Shown: positions 47,257 through 55,666 of the stretch, piece after piece
How the letters are laid out: every line of letters starts with the position of its first letter
Position numbering within the stretch: position 1 is the first letter of the stretch
Source: Christiangramia echinicola DSM 19838
Lineage (GTDB): Bacteria > Bacteroidota > Bacteroidia > Flavobacteriales > Flavobacteriaceae
NCBI RefSeq assembly: GCF_000423065.1
Contig: NZ_AUHG01000011.1
Span: 496,001-560,000 of the forward strand
Reading direction: 5' to 3'
Length of the DNA stretch: 64,000 nt
Made by a program: the position numbers and the translations under genes
The notes under the pieces: generated by a model
Told to the model about the DNA's origin: nothing
What the model saw: only the letters and a program-made list of their open reading frames with translations
The model's database searches: none

Positions 47257-48576
47257 ATGGCAAAATTTGAATTAAAATTACCCAAAATGGGTGAAAGTGT
47301 TGCAGAAGCAACGATAACAAGCTGGCTTAAAGAAGTTGGAGATACTATAGAGATGGATGAGCCGGTGCTTGAAATAGCTACCGATAAAGTGGATAGTGAA
47401 GTTCCTAGTGAAGTAGATGGTAAATTAATTGAAAAGCTTTTCGAAGCTGATGATGTGGTTAAAGTAGGACAGACTATCGCTATTATAGAAACAGATGGAG
47501 AGGTTGAAGGTGGTGCAGATGAAGTGGAAACGGAAGAGCCTGCAGCAGCAGCTCAGGTAGAAGAAAGTGTTGCGACGGCTAAAGAGACAGCTTCAGCAGA
47601 TACGTCAAACGAAGATTATTCAGATTCAGCCAGATTTTATTCACCCCTGGTTAAAAATATAGCCAAAGAGGAAGGGATTTCCTTGGATGAACTTGAAGGT
47701 ATTGATGGTACTGGCAAGGAAGGAAGAGTAACCAAAAATGATATTCTTAGCTACGTTGAAAACAGAGGTTCTCAGTCTAAGAAAGCTACTGAACCTAAAG
47801 CCAAATCAACAGAAGATAAAGGTCTGGCATCTGCTAAGCAAGCAGAACCTGTAATGAGCGGCGAGGACGAGATTATAGAGATGAGCCGTATGGGTAAAAT
47901 GATTGCCCATCACATGGTGGACAGCGTTCAGAAATCTGCCCATGTTCAATCTTTTATCGAAGTTGATGTTACCAACGTATGGAACTGGAGAAATAAACAT
48001 AAAAATGAGTTCCAGAAGAAAGAAGGCGAAAAGCTAACTTTTACTCCAATATTCATGGAGGCGGTTGCTAAAGCGATACGGGATTTCCCGATGATCAATA
48101 TTTCGGTTAACGAGGATGCAACTAAAGTGATTAAAAAGAAAAATATTAATCTTGGTATGGCTGCCGCACTTCCAGATGGTAATTTAATTGTTCCTGTAAT
48201 TAAGAACGCAGATAGATTGAATATCGTAGGAATGGCTAAGGCGGTGAATGATCTTGCTAATCGTGCCCGGTTAAATAAATTAAAACCAGATGATATCCAG
48301 GGAGGAACTTATACGGTTACCAATGTTGGAACTTTTGGCAGTATCATGGGAACCCCAATAATCAATCAGCCGCAAGTGGGGATTTTAGCCCTGGGAGCGA
48401 TACGTAAAGTGCCTGCTGTTATTGAAACACCAGACGGTGATTTTATAGGTATACGTTATAAAATGTTCCTTTCGCATAGTTATGACCACAGGGTTGTAAA
48501 CGGAGCATTAGGAGGACAATTCGTGCAAAGAGTTGCTCAATACCTTGAAGGTTTTGACAAGAATAGAGAAATTTAG
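47257..48576 (+). CDS. 2-oxo acid dehydrogenase E2 (dihydrolipoamide acyltransferase)
   Basis: 439 aa. One lipoyl domain (1-75) with lipoylated K44 in EIATDKVDSEVPS, an Ala/Glu-rich linker (about 85-125), peripheral subunit-binding domain (about 129-168, YSPLVKNIAKEEGISLDELEGIDGTGKEGRVTKNDIL), and an acyltransferase catalytic domain (about 210-439). The catalytic motif is YDHRVVNG; most E2 proteins have DHRxxDG, so N415 replaces the aspartate. Likely the branched-chain 2-oxo acid or pyruvate type; the E1 and E3 genes are not in the window. Monocistronic with its own terminator. Confidence 0.92.
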   Translation: MAKFELKLPKMGESVAEATITSWLKEVGDTIEMDEPVLEIATDKVDSEVPSEVDGKLIEKLFEADDVVKVGQTIAIIETDGEVEGGADEVETEEPAAAAQVEESVATAKETASADTSNEDYSDSARFYSPLVKNIAKEEGISLDELEGIDGTGKEGRVTKNDILSYVENRGSQSKKATEPKAKSTEDKGLASAKQAEPVMSGEDEIIEMSRMGKMIAHHMVDSVQKSAHVQSFIEVDVTNVWNWRNKHKNEFQKKEGEKLTFTPIFMEAVAKAIRDFPMINISVNEDATKVIKKKNINLGMAAALPDGNLIVPVIKNADRLNIVGMAKAVNDLANRARLNKLKPDDIQGGTYTVTNVGTFGSIMGTPIINQPQVGILALGAIRKVPAVIETPDGDFIGIRYKMFLSHSYDHRVVNGALGGQFVQRVAQYLEGFDKNREI

Positions 48577-48598
48577 AATTTTAATTCTTTGTTATATA

Positions 48599-48625
48599 AA
48601 AAGCCACGTTCTGCGTGGCTTTTTC
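48599..48625 (+). terminator. Terminator after the E2 gene
   Basis: AAGCCACG / CGTGGCTT (48601-48608 with 48614-48621), five-base loop, T run. Confidence 0.88.
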
Positions 48626-48715
48626 ATTTTTTTAAGGATTAGTTTTTCCTGTATTTCCTGATGATAATTTTAAGCGAATTCTCAAATTATACTAACTTTA
48701 CTGAAATTTTAAAAT

Positions 48716-49492
48716 ATGGACCTCAAGCTTACCAAACCTATTTGTTTCTTCGACCTGGAAACAACCGGAACTAATATTTCTAAAGACCGAATTGTAGAGA
48801 TCGCTGTTCTAAAGGTATTTCCAAATGGTAATAAAGAAAGTCATACCTGGCTGGTAAATCCTGAAAGAGATATTCCTGCTGAAGTAATTGCCATTCATGG
48901 TATCACCAATGAAAAAGTGGCTAATGAGCCTACCTTTAAAGAGCTGGCAACAAAGGTGCACGATCTAATTAAAGGTTGCGATCTCGGAGGTTATAACTCC
49001 AATAGATTTGATATTCCGCTTTTAGTAGAAGAATTGCTTAGAGCTGGTATCGATTTTGAAATGAAGAACGTGGTTGCTGTTGATGTCCAGACGATATTCC
49101 ATAAAAAAGAACAACGTACACTTTCTGCTGCATATCATTTCTATTGCGGAAAAGAGTTGGAGGGGGCACATGGCGCAGAAGCAGATACAGAAGCAACTTA
49201 CGAGGTATTGAAATCGCAGCTGGATAAATATAATGATCTGGAAAATGATATGAAATGGCTGGCAGATTTCAGTTCAAGAAAGAAATTTGCAGATTTCGCC
49301 GGATTTATTGGTTATGATAAAAAAGGAAAAGAGGTGTTTGCCTTCGGAAAATATAAAGGAAAACATGTGGAGCAGGTCTTAGATGACGAGCCTGGATATT
49401 TTGGCTGGATACAGAATGCGGACTTTCCTTTATACACGAAAAAGGTGCTTACCGCGATTAAACTTCGCAAACTCAATAATAAATTGTCCTGA
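48716..49492 (+). CDS. DnaQ-like 3'-5' exonuclease with C-terminal domain
   Basis: 258 aa. DEDDh exonuclease domain: CFFDLETTGTNISKDRIVEIA (DxE near residue 12), YNSNRFDIPLLVEELLRAG, and the ExoIII HGAEADTEATY motif. The last 80 residues form a second small domain (FAFGKYKGKHVEQVLDDEPGYFGWIQNADFP), similar to a widespread domain attached to such nucleases. Likely DNA or RNA proofreading/trimming, role unknown. Its stop overlaps the next gene's start (TGATG), beginning a four-gene coupled operon. Confidence 0.88.
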   Translation: MDLKLTKPICFFDLETTGTNISKDRIVEIAVLKVFPNGNKESHTWLVNPERDIPAEVIAIHGITNEKVANEPTFKELATKVHDLIKGCDLGGYNSNRFDIPLLVEELLRAGIDFEMKNVVAVDVQTIFHKKEQRTLSAAYHFYCGKELEGAHGAEADTEATYEVLKSQLDKYNDLENDMKWLADFSSRKKFADFAGFIGYDKKGKEVFAFGKYKGKHVEQVLDDEPGYFGWIQNADFPLYTKKVLTAIKLRKLNNKLS

Positions 49493-50106
49493 TGAAGATA
49501 ATTTGTGTAGGCCGCAATTATACCGATCATATTGCAGAACTGGAAAATGAGAAACCTGAAGATCCTGTTCTTTTTCAAAAACCTGATACTTCAATCTTAT
49601 TAAAAAAGCAGCCTTTTTTCATTCCTGATTTTTCAAATGAGGTTCATTATGAGGTGGAAGTTCTTGTTAAGATCAAGAAAATAGGAAAGCATATTCAGGA
49701 GAAGTTTGCACATAAATATTATGATGAAATAGGCCTGGGGATAGATTTTACAGCCCGGGATCTTCAGCAAAAATTAAAAGAAAAAGGATTGCCATGGGAG
49801 AAGGCTAAGGCCTTTGATGGCGCTGCAGTCGTTTCTAATAAATGGATAGGTAAAAGTGAGCTGGGAGATATAGATGATCTTGGCTTTAGGCTGGAAAAAA
49901 ATGAGGAGGTAGTTCAGAAAGGCAGCACATCTCATATGTTGTGGAAAATTGATGAATTAATTGCTTATATTTCGACGTATTTCACCTTAAAGATCGGTGA
50001 TATTATTTTTACCGGAACTCCTGCGGGGGTAGGTAAGGTTTCTCCAGATGACCGACTTACAGGATATCTGGAGGAAAATAAAATGTTTTCAATTCGAGTT
50101 AAATAA
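49492..50106 (+). CDS. Fumarylacetoacetate hydrolase family protein
   Basis: 204 aa single-domain FAH-fold enzyme. Conserved: KIICVGRNYTDHIAELENEKPEDPVLFQKPDTSIL, VHYEVEVLVKIKKIGKHI (metal-binding acids), IGLGIDFTARDLQQKLKEKGLPWEKAKAFDGAAVVS, and GDIIFTGTPAGVGKV. Members act as hydrolases, decarboxylases or oxaloacetate keto-enol isomerases; substrate unknown. Overlaps the exonuclease gene (TGATG) and is followed by the Hpt gene after 8 bp. Confidence 0.9.
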   Translation: MKIICVGRNYTDHIAELENEKPEDPVLFQKPDTSILLKKQPFFIPDFSNEVHYEVEVLVKIKKIGKHIQEKFAHKYYDEIGLGIDFTARDLQQKLKEKGLPWEKAKAFDGAAVVSNKWIGKSELGDIDDLGFRLEKNEEVVQKGSTSHMLWKIDELIAYISTYFTLKIGDIIFTGTPAGVGKVSPDDRLTGYLEENKMFSIRVK

Positions 50107-50114
50107 CAATTTTA

Positions 50115-50456
50115 ATGAGTAGCTATAATCTAGACGAGGTTAAAGAAATGGCCGGCGGAGATGATGATTTCATGTTGGTCGTGGTACAAACTTTTCTTGA
50201 AGAAATTCCGCCAGATGTGGCTGCAATGAATGAGGCTATTGGAAATGATAATCCATCTTTGGCTTATCAATTTGCCCATAAAATGAAGCCTAACCTTCAG
50301 CTTTTTGGTTTAAATCTTATGGACCAGATACTAACCATTGAAGCCTGGGCCAAAAATGGACAAAAAAAAGGGGAAGTACCGCAAGCTGCTGAAGCTATTA
50401 CTAAAAAAGTTGATGTAGCAGCGATCGCGCTCAAACGAGATTTTGAATTAGAATGA
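50115..50456 (+). CDS. Hpt-domain phosphotransfer protein
   Basis: 113 aa, a single four-helix Hpt domain with phospho-acceptor H55 in [15 protein letters not shown] (family consensus H-x-x-K-P-S-x-x-x-x-G). Cytoplasmic, no other domain. Hpt proteins relay phosphate between a hybrid histidine kinase and a response regulator; no kinase or regulator gene is in the window, so the partners are elsewhere. It overlaps cinA by 4 nt (ATGA), a close coupling. Confidence 0.88.
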   Translation: MSSYNLDEVKEMAGGDDDFMLVVVQTFLEEIPPDVAAMNEAIGNDNPSLAYQFAHKMKPNLQLFGLNLMDQILTIEAWAKNGQKKGEVPQAAEAITKKVDVAAIALKRDFELE

Positions 50457-51712
50457 AAGCTGAAATAGTCACAATCGGAGATGAAATTCTCATCGGTCAG
50501 GTTGTTGATACCAATTCAGCATATATCTCCAAAGAACTCAATAAGATAGGTGTAAGCGTTCACCAGATAACTTCTATTCAGGATGAGCGTGTGCACATTC
50601 TTCAAACTTTAAAAGAAGCATCACAAAGAGCCGATATTGTTATAATTACCGGGGGCCTTGGGCCTACAAAAGATGATATTACCAAGAAATGTCTTTGTGA
50701 ATTCTTTGGTGATGAATTAATCCGGAATGAAAAAGTTCTGAAACATATAGAATATCTCTTTGATAAATACATAGACACCCCAATTTCGGGTCTTAACCGC
50801 GATCAGGCTTTACTTCCTTCAAAGGCCATTGCACTGCATAATGAGTATGGTACGGCAGCTGGGATGTGGTTTGAGGAAAATGGGAAGGTGTTTGTCTCTA
50901 TGCCTGGAGTGCCGTATGAAATGCGAGGACTTATGGAAAGAGAAATTATTCCAAGACTTATTAAAAATTATGCCCGGCCAATAATTCTGCATAAAACGGT
51001 GATCACCTATGGTCTGGGTGAAAGTGCCATTGCTGAAAGGATAGAATCCTGGGAGGATAACCTACCTGTTGAGGTCAAATTGGCTTATCTGCCCAACCTG
51101 GGAAGAGTGAGACTGAGGTTAACGGCTAAAGGGGATAATGAAGAAAGGCTTAAAAATCTAATAGAGTCTGAGATTTCAAAACTACATCACTTCATTGGAG
51201 ATATAATCTATGGTTATGAGGATGAAGACCCAGTAGAAGTAGTTATTGGTAGAATGTTAGCTGAAAAAAACTGGACGCTTTCTACTGCTGAAAGTTGTAC
51301 GGGTGGAAGACTGGCTTCTAAATTTACTAAGGCGCCTGGATCTTCGGCAAGCTTTAAAGGAAGTGTGGTAAGTTATTCTACCGAAGCGAAATCTGAAATT
51401 TTAAATGTGCCTCAAGAAATTATTAAAAAGCATTCGGTTGTTAGTGCTGAAGTTGCTAAAGCTATGGCATTAGGGGCTCAGCAAAAATTTCATACTGAAT
51501 TCGCGATATCAACTACGGGTAATGCAGGGCCTACTAAAGGAGATAGCGATGCAGAATTGGGTACTGTCTTTATAGGCATTGCAACCCCGAAAGGTGTAAG
51601 CGCCAGGGAATTCAACTTTGGTAATCATCGCGAAAAGGTGATTGGCAAATCTGTAAATAAGGCAATGGAATTACTTCAGGAAAGTATCATAAAAGTCAGG
51701 GACGATATTTGA
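50453..51712 (+). CDS. cinA: Competence/damage-inducible protein CinA, nicotinamide-nucleotide amidase type
   Basis: 419 aa. N-terminal MoeA/MogA-like domain (about 1-170, [26 protein letters not shown] ... [16 protein letters not shown]), C-terminal CinA domain (about 265-419) with the PncC signature [15 protein letters not shown] and [18 protein letters not shown]. Family members carry ADP-ribose pyrophosphatase and nicotinamide mononucleotide deamidase activities; real role in Bacteroidota unproven. Last gene of the exonuclease-FAH-Hpt-cinA operon. Confidence 0.94.
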   Translation: MKAEIVTIGDEILIGQVVDTNSAYISKELNKIGVSVHQITSIQDERVHILQTLKEASQRADIVIITGGLGPTKDDITKKCLCEFFGDELIRNEKVLKHIEYLFDKYIDTPISGLNRDQALLPSKAIALHNEYGTAAGMWFEENGKVFVSMPGVPYEMRGLMEREIIPRLIKNYARPIILHKTVITYGLGESAIAERIESWEDNLPVEVKLAYLPNLGRVRLRLTAKGDNEERLKNLIESEISKLHHFIGDIIYGYEDEDPVEVVIGRMLAEKNWTLSTAESCTGGRLASKFTKAPGSSASFKGSVVSYSTEAKSEILNVPQEIIKKHSVVSAEVAKAMALGAQQKFHTEFAISTTGNAGPTKGDSDAELGTVFIGIATPKGVSAREFNFGNHREKVIGKSVNKAMELLQESIIKVRDDI

Positions 51713-51760
51713 TTTTCAGATCAATGATCTTAAGAATTAGAATATTCGGTTTCTTTTCCC

Positions 51761-51792
51761 TTGATTTATATGAATTAAAAATCTTATTTTTG
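51761..51792 (+). promoter_or_regulatory. Distal promoter of the rpmB leader
   Basis: TTG at 51761-51763, 21-nt spacer, TATTTTTG at 51785-51792. Gives a leader of about 140 nt before the L28 start. Confidence 0.65.
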
Positions 51793-51825
51793 CACTCGGA
51801 ATAGCACTGAGACAGGAGCTAAACG

Positions 51826-51888
51826 ATGATTCGCCGGAAATATTTCAGGAGTAAAATATTTTTTTTGAATAAGTTGCCTGTTAGGTAA
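51826..51888 (+). CDS. Possible 20-codon basic leader peptide upstream of rpmB
   Basis: ATG at 51826 preceded by AGGAG about 8 nt upstream, stop TAA at 51886. Twenty residues, nine of them Arg or Lys. It lies in the leader between two promoters and overlaps the hairpin-T-run at 51838-51866. Too short to judge coding by composition; could be a regulatory uORF or chance. Confidence 0.3.
   Translation: MIRRKYFRSKIFFLNKLPVR
51838..51866 (+). terminator. Hairpin plus T run in the rpmB leader
   Basis: AAATATTT at 51838-51845 pairs with AAATATTT at 51854-51861 (the octamer is self-complementary), followed by further T to 51866. A/T-only stem, so weak, but placed like an attenuator. Confidence 0.4.
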
Positions 51889-51904
51889 AAAAATCGTTAA
51901 TTTG
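51874..51904 (+). promoter_or_regulatory. Proximal promoter of the rpmB operon
   Basis: TTG at 51874-51876, 20-nt spacer, TTAATTTG at 51897-51904 (one mismatch to TAnnTTTG), followed by CAG and the L28 start at 51941. Confidence 0.55.
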
Positions 51905-51940
51905 CAGCCTGTTTTGAAATAACGAGAAAAGTATAGAGCA

Positions 51941-52180
51941 ATGTCAAGAGTTTGTGAACTTACCGGGAAAAGAGCAATGGTTGGGAATAATGTTTCTCAC
52001 GCCATGAATAAGACTAAACGTAAATTTAACGCCAATCTAGTTAAAAAGCGTTTCTTTCTTCCTGAAGAAGATAGATGGGTAACACTTAAAGTGTGTACGT
52101 CTGCATTAAAAGATATCAATAAAAAAGGCATTTCTGCCGTAATTAAGGAAGCGAAAGCTAAAGGATTTCTTCAGAAATAA
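51941..52180 (+). CDS. rpmB: 50S ribosomal protein L28
   Basis: 79 aa. [51 protein letters not shown] is the complete L28 signature with its short beta-hairpin. Structural protein of the large subunit. It opens the Bacteroidota-typical order rpmB-rpmG-DUF4295-ftsY. A leader of about 140 nt precedes it (see findings). Confidence 0.97.
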   Translation: MSRVCELTGKRAMVGNNVSHAMNKTKRKFNANLVKKRFFLPEEDRWVTLKVCTSALKDINKKGISAVIKEAKAKGFLQK

Positions 52181-52209
52181 TCCTTAGCAGCACCTAAAAA
52201 TATTTCACA

Positions 52210-52392
52210 ATGGCAAAGAAAGGTAACAGAGTTCAGGTAATTCTAGAATGTACAGAGCATAAGACATCTGGTCAACCAGGTACTTCAAGATATATTACTA
52301 CAAAAAATAAGAAGAATACACCGGATAGAATCGAGTTGAAGAAATTCAACCCAATTCTAAAGAAAATGACGGTTCATAAAGAAATAAAATAA
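52210..52392 (+). CDS. rpmG: 50S ribosomal protein L33
   Basis: 60 aa. [52 protein letters not shown]. It has C14 but lacks the CxxC pairs of zinc-binding L33, so it is a zinc-independent form. It sits 29 bp after rpmB and is followed by DUF4295 within 8 bp. Confidence 0.96.
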   Translation: MAKKGNRVQVILECTEHKTSGQPGTSRYITTKNKKNTPDRIELKKFNPILKKMTVHKEIK

Positions 52393-52399
52393 TTGAGTC

Positions 52400-52549
52400 A
52401 TGGCAAAGAAATCAGTAGCATCTATTCAAACAGGATCTAAAAGATTAACCAAAGCAATAAAAATGGTTAAATCTGAGAAAACCGGTGCCTACACTTTTGT
52501 AGAACAGATCATGGCTCCGGAAGACGTAAACGACTTTTTGAAAAAGTAA
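52400..52549 (+). CDS. DUF4295 family small basic protein
   Basis: 49 aa, start ATG at 52400 to TAA at 52547-52549: MAKKSVASIQTGSKRL ... MAPEDVNDFLKK. A Bacteroidota-specific protein always found after L33, basic, and probably ribosome-associated. Its role is not known. It is placed 7 bp after the rpmG stop and before a terminator. Confidence 0.92.
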   Translation: MAKKSVASIQTGSKRLTKAIKMVKSEKTGAYTFVEQIMAPEDVNDFLKK

Positions 52550-52581
52550 GGATCGTTCACAAACGATTTTAAATAATCTTT

Positions 52582-52616
52582 AAAAGCCGTCCTGGATTTA
52601 ATCTGGACGGCTTTTT
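52582..52616 (+). terminator. Terminator after DUF4295
   Basis: AAAAGCCGTCC / GGACGGCTTTT (52582-52592 with 52605-52615), 12-base loop, T run. It separates the ribosomal genes from ftsY, at least in part. Confidence 0.88.
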
Positions 52617-52689
52617 CTTTTTATGTATATTTATTGCCGCATTGTGAGAGGGTTTTAACCTTCTTTTGCTTTTAAACCTGCCAAACAAA

Positions 52690-53643
52690 ATGAGTTTATT
52701 TAAAAAGATATTTTCTAAAGAGAAAAAGGAAAATCTGGATAAGGGATTAGAGAAATCTAAATCAAGTTTCCTGGATAAGATGAGTAAGGCTGTTGCCGGA
52801 AAGTCTAAAGTAGATGAAGAGGTTCTTGATGACCTGGAAGATGTACTTGTAAGTAGTGATGTTGGTGTTGCTACTACGGTTAAGATCATTAATAGAATTG
52901 AAGAAAGAGTTGCCCGGGATAAATATCTGGGTACAGATGAGCTGAATAAAATACTTCGCGAAGAGATCGCCGCGTTACTCTCAGAAACAAATACAGGCGA
53001 GGCTTCAGAAATTCATATTCCTGAAAATACTAAACCGTATGTCATCATGGTAGTAGGTGTCAACGGAGTTGGAAAAACCACTACTATCGGTAAACTGGCG
53101 CATCAGTTTAAAAGTAAGGGACAGAAAGTTGTTCTAGGTGCTGCAGATACTTTTAGAGCTGCGGCTATAGACCAGTTACAGATCTGGGCTGATAGAACAG
53201 GCGTTCCTATTATCAAACAGCAAATGGGAAGTGATCCTGCTTCGGTAGCTTTTGATACTGTGCAAAGCGCTGTAAAAATGGATGCTGATGTGGTTCTTAT
53301 TGACACTGCGGGTAGACTTCACAATAAGGTAAACCTGATGAAGGAACTTACAAAGGTGAAACGAGTAATGCAAAAAACCATTCCAGATGCTCCTCACGAG
53401 GTTTTACTGGTTCTTGATGGTTCTACAGGTCAGAATGCTTTTGAACAGGCTAAACAGTTTACTGCGGCTACAGAAGTAACTTCACTTGCGGTAACTAAAC
53501 TGGATGGTACGGCTAAAGGTGGTGTGGTGATAGGAATTAGCGATCAGTTTAAAATCCCTGTAAAATATATTGGAGTAGGAGAAGGAATTGAGGATCTGCA
53601 GGTATTTAATAAATACGAATTTGTAGACTCATTCTTTAAATAG
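52690..53643 (+). CDS. ftsY: Signal recognition particle receptor FtsY
   Basis: 317 aa from the ATG at 52690 (MSLFKKIFSKEKKEN, typical); the longer frame from 52666 adds eight residues. Acidic A-domain is short. NG domain: GVNGVGKTTTIGKLA (G1), ADTFRAAAIDQLQIWA, DTAGRLHNK (G3), TKLDGTAKGG (G4), and the C-terminal YIGVGEGIEDLQVFNKYEFVDSFF. GTPase receptor that docks SRP with the translocon; the SRP RNA gene is at 36911. Begins a gene string with the amidase. Confidence 0.97.
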   Translation: MSLFKKIFSKEKKENLDKGLEKSKSSFLDKMSKAVAGKSKVDEEVLDDLEDVLVSSDVGVATTVKIINRIEERVARDKYLGTDELNKILREEIAALLSETNTGEASEIHIPENTKPYVIMVVGVNGVGKTTTIGKLAHQFKSKGQKVVLGAADTFRAAAIDQLQIWADRTGVPIIKQQMGSDPASVAFDTVQSAVKMDADVVLIDTAGRLHNKVNLMKELTKVKRVMQKTIPDAPHEVLLVLDGSTGQNAFEQAKQFTAATEVTSLAVTKLDGTAKGGVVIGISDQFKIPVKYIGVGEGIEDLQVFNKYEFVDSFFK

Positions 53644-53647
53644 ACCC

Positions 53648-55282
53648 ATGAAAAAACTTTTACTTTTTTTTATCGCTTCAGCTTTTATAAGCTGTAATAA
53701 TGATAAGTCTGAAAATGCATCTGAGGTAGATCAGGTTCAGGAAGATTCTACCAACGTGGAAGAAATAGAGTTCAAACAGGTTGATTCCAGGTTAATTGAT
53801 AACGATAGTCTCTGGAAGCCTTTTGAAGCTGATCTTTCAGAATTTTCTACCGAAGTTTACGAAGAAGTAAAAGCACTGGTTTTTGAAAGATCTATTCCTG
53901 AAATTCAGCAGGCCATAGATAATGAAAAGCTTACTTATGAGGAGGTAGCTCTATTTTATTTAAGCAGAATTAAAGAATACGATCGTGAAAATGATCTTTC
54001 CTTAAATTCTGTTATCTCTTTAAATCCTAATCTTATTAAGGAAGCCAGGGAGAAAGATCAGCAAATGAGTACAGCTGAGAATCATCATCCAATTTTCGGG
54101 ATTCCGGTACTTCTAAAAGACAATATTAATACGGCTAATATACCTACGACCGCAGGCTCTTATGCGCTTAAGGATAACCAGACTAAAGATGCCTTTATCG
54201 TAAAGCAATTAAAAGAAAATGGTGCATTGATACTGGGAAAAGCCAACCTTAGCGAATGGGCTAATTTTTTCTGTGAAGGTTGCCCTAACGGTTTTTCTAC
54301 GGTTGGTGGTCAAACGCTAAATCCCTACGGAAGAAAAATTCATGATACGGGTGGCTCGAGTTCAGGTAGCGGGGTAGCTGTAGCTGCAAATTTTGCTCCT
54401 GTAGCCGTTGGATCAGAAACTTCAGGTTCTATTTTATCCCCTTCAAGTTCAAACTCGGTAGTTGGATTAAAGCCCACCATTGGAGTTTTAAGCAGGGGAG
54501 GGATTGTTCCAATTTCCAGCACTTTAGATACTCCAGGTCCTATTACTAAATTTGTAATAGATAATGCGATTCTCATGGATGCGATGAAAGGTGTGGATAA
54601 GGCAGATGCTGCTTCAGCAAAAGCGAGAAAACAGCAAGCGGTTTATTATTCGAATCTGGAAAAAGCAGAGCTAAAAGGAAAACGTTTTGGCGCTATAAAA
54701 TCATTGATGGAAGATACGCTCTATGTTAGAGCAATTAATGATCTAAGAAAAGCAGGAGCCGAGATCGTTGAATTTGAAGCTGAAGAAATTGATCTCCCTA
54801 ACTTTCTAAGACTCCTTAATCTTGATATGAAAAAGGATCTTGCGGCCTATTTCAAGAATTATGGAGGAGATGTATCTTATAAGAGTGTTCAGGATGTAGT
54901 CGCTTATAATGAAAAGGATTCCCTGAACAGAGCTCCTTATGGGCAGGCATTGTTCTTAGGAATAGTAAAAGATTCATCAAGTGAAAAAGAATTTGCTGCT
55001 ATAAAAGATACGCTTAAAACAAACGGAACCAGATTTTTTGAAAAACCGATGAAAGAGCATGATCTTGATGCTGTACTTTCAATAAATAACTATCATGCTG
55101 GCTATGCCGCGGTTGCGAAATATCCTGCTATTACGGTTCCTATGGGCTATACTTCAGAAAATAAGCCAATGGGTTTAACTTTTATAGGAAAACCTTTTAC
55201 TGAAGAACACTTATTACAATTCGCGTATTTATTTGAAAAGAATACCAAAAGAAGAAAAACACCTGCAGATTATAATGAGTAG
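53648..55282 (+). CDS. Amidase signature family lipoprotein
   Basis: 544 aa, lipobox AFISCNND (lipidated C16), then an acidic linker. The catalytic domain begins at about residue 75. Amidase motifs: [14 protein letters not shown] (catalytic lysine in VLLKD), the Gly/Ser-rich [45 protein letters not shown] with the Ser-cisSer pair. It hydrolyses an amide substrate at the cell envelope; homologues range from peptide amidases to aryl acylamidases. Starts 4 bp after ftsY. Confidence 0.9.
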   Translation: MKKLLLFFIASAFISCNNDKSENASEVDQVQEDSTNVEEIEFKQVDSRLIDNDSLWKPFEADLSEFSTEVYEEVKALVFERSIPEIQQAIDNEKLTYEEVALFYLSRIKEYDRENDLSLNSVISLNPNLIKEAREKDQQMSTAENHHPIFGIPVLLKDNINTANIPTTAGSYALKDNQTKDAFIVKQLKENGALILGKANLSEWANFFCEGCPNGFSTVGGQTLNPYGRKIHDTGGSSSGSGVAVAANFAPVAVGSETSGSILSPSSSNSVVGLKPTIGVLSRGGIVPISSTLDTPGPITKFVIDNAILMDAMKGVDKADAASAKARKQQAVYYSNLEKAELKGKRFGAIKSLMEDTLYVRAINDLRKAGAEIVEFEAEEIDLPNFLRLLNLDMKKDLAAYFKNYGGDVSYKSVQDVVAYNEKDSLNRAPYGQALFLGIVKDSSSEKEFAAIKDTLKTNGTRFFEKPMKEHDLDAVLSINNYHAGYAAVAKYPAITVPMGYTSENKPMGLTFIGKPFTEEHLLQFAYLFEKNTKRRKTPADYNE

Positions 55283-55559
55283 TAATTCACAGAGATATCT
55301 GGTATTAATTTCCAAGATCATTTTTTTCTATAGTATCTTCTATGTGATCATGAAGATCCTGGCAATATTTCAGGGTGCATGGATGATCCCCAATCTAATT
55401 CTCTCTATTCCATATCTTGTTTTTGCCATAGTAGGCGGGATAATGGTAAAGCGAAATTCGTATCATTGGGCCTATGTAATTGCCGGTGCTATATTAATAA
55501 GTGTAGTGCGATATTATGAAAAAGAATGGATGATCCAACTTCACGAATATTTCCTTTAA
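55275..55559 (+). CDS. Small membrane protein, unknown function
   Basis: 94 aa from the ATG at 55275 ([26 protein letters not shown]), overlapping the amidase stop by 8 nt; the longer frame begins at 55233 inside the amidase. Three hydrophobic segments (about 10-30, 38-55 and 65-82). No motif recognised. The coupling to the amidase suggests co-expression, no more. Confidence 0.65.
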   Translation: MSSNSQRYLVLISKIIFFYSIFYVIMKILAIFQGAWMIPNLILSIPYLVFAIVGGIMVKRNSYHWAYVIAGAILISVVRYYEKEWMIQLHEYFL

Positions 55560-55603
55560 TAGCTTCAATTTAAAGACTTTCAGGTATATCTAATTTTAGA
55601 TTG

Positions 55604-55611
55604 TATCTTTG
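55604..55611 (+). promoter_or_regulatory. Bacteroidota -7 box for rimO
   Basis: TATCTTTG followed by CA, 56 bp before the rimO start, so rimO can be transcribed alone. No TTG at -33. Confidence 0.55.
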
Positions 55612-55666
55612 CACCCGCTTTGGATTTTCCTTTGAAGAGGATCAGGGCTAAAAAGTAGATAAGTAT

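Noticed and set aside
51713-51940. Known riboswitch before rpmB
   Set aside because: I could not match the region to any aptamer consensus I know (SAM, cobalamin, TPP, preQ1); described as an unassigned leader.
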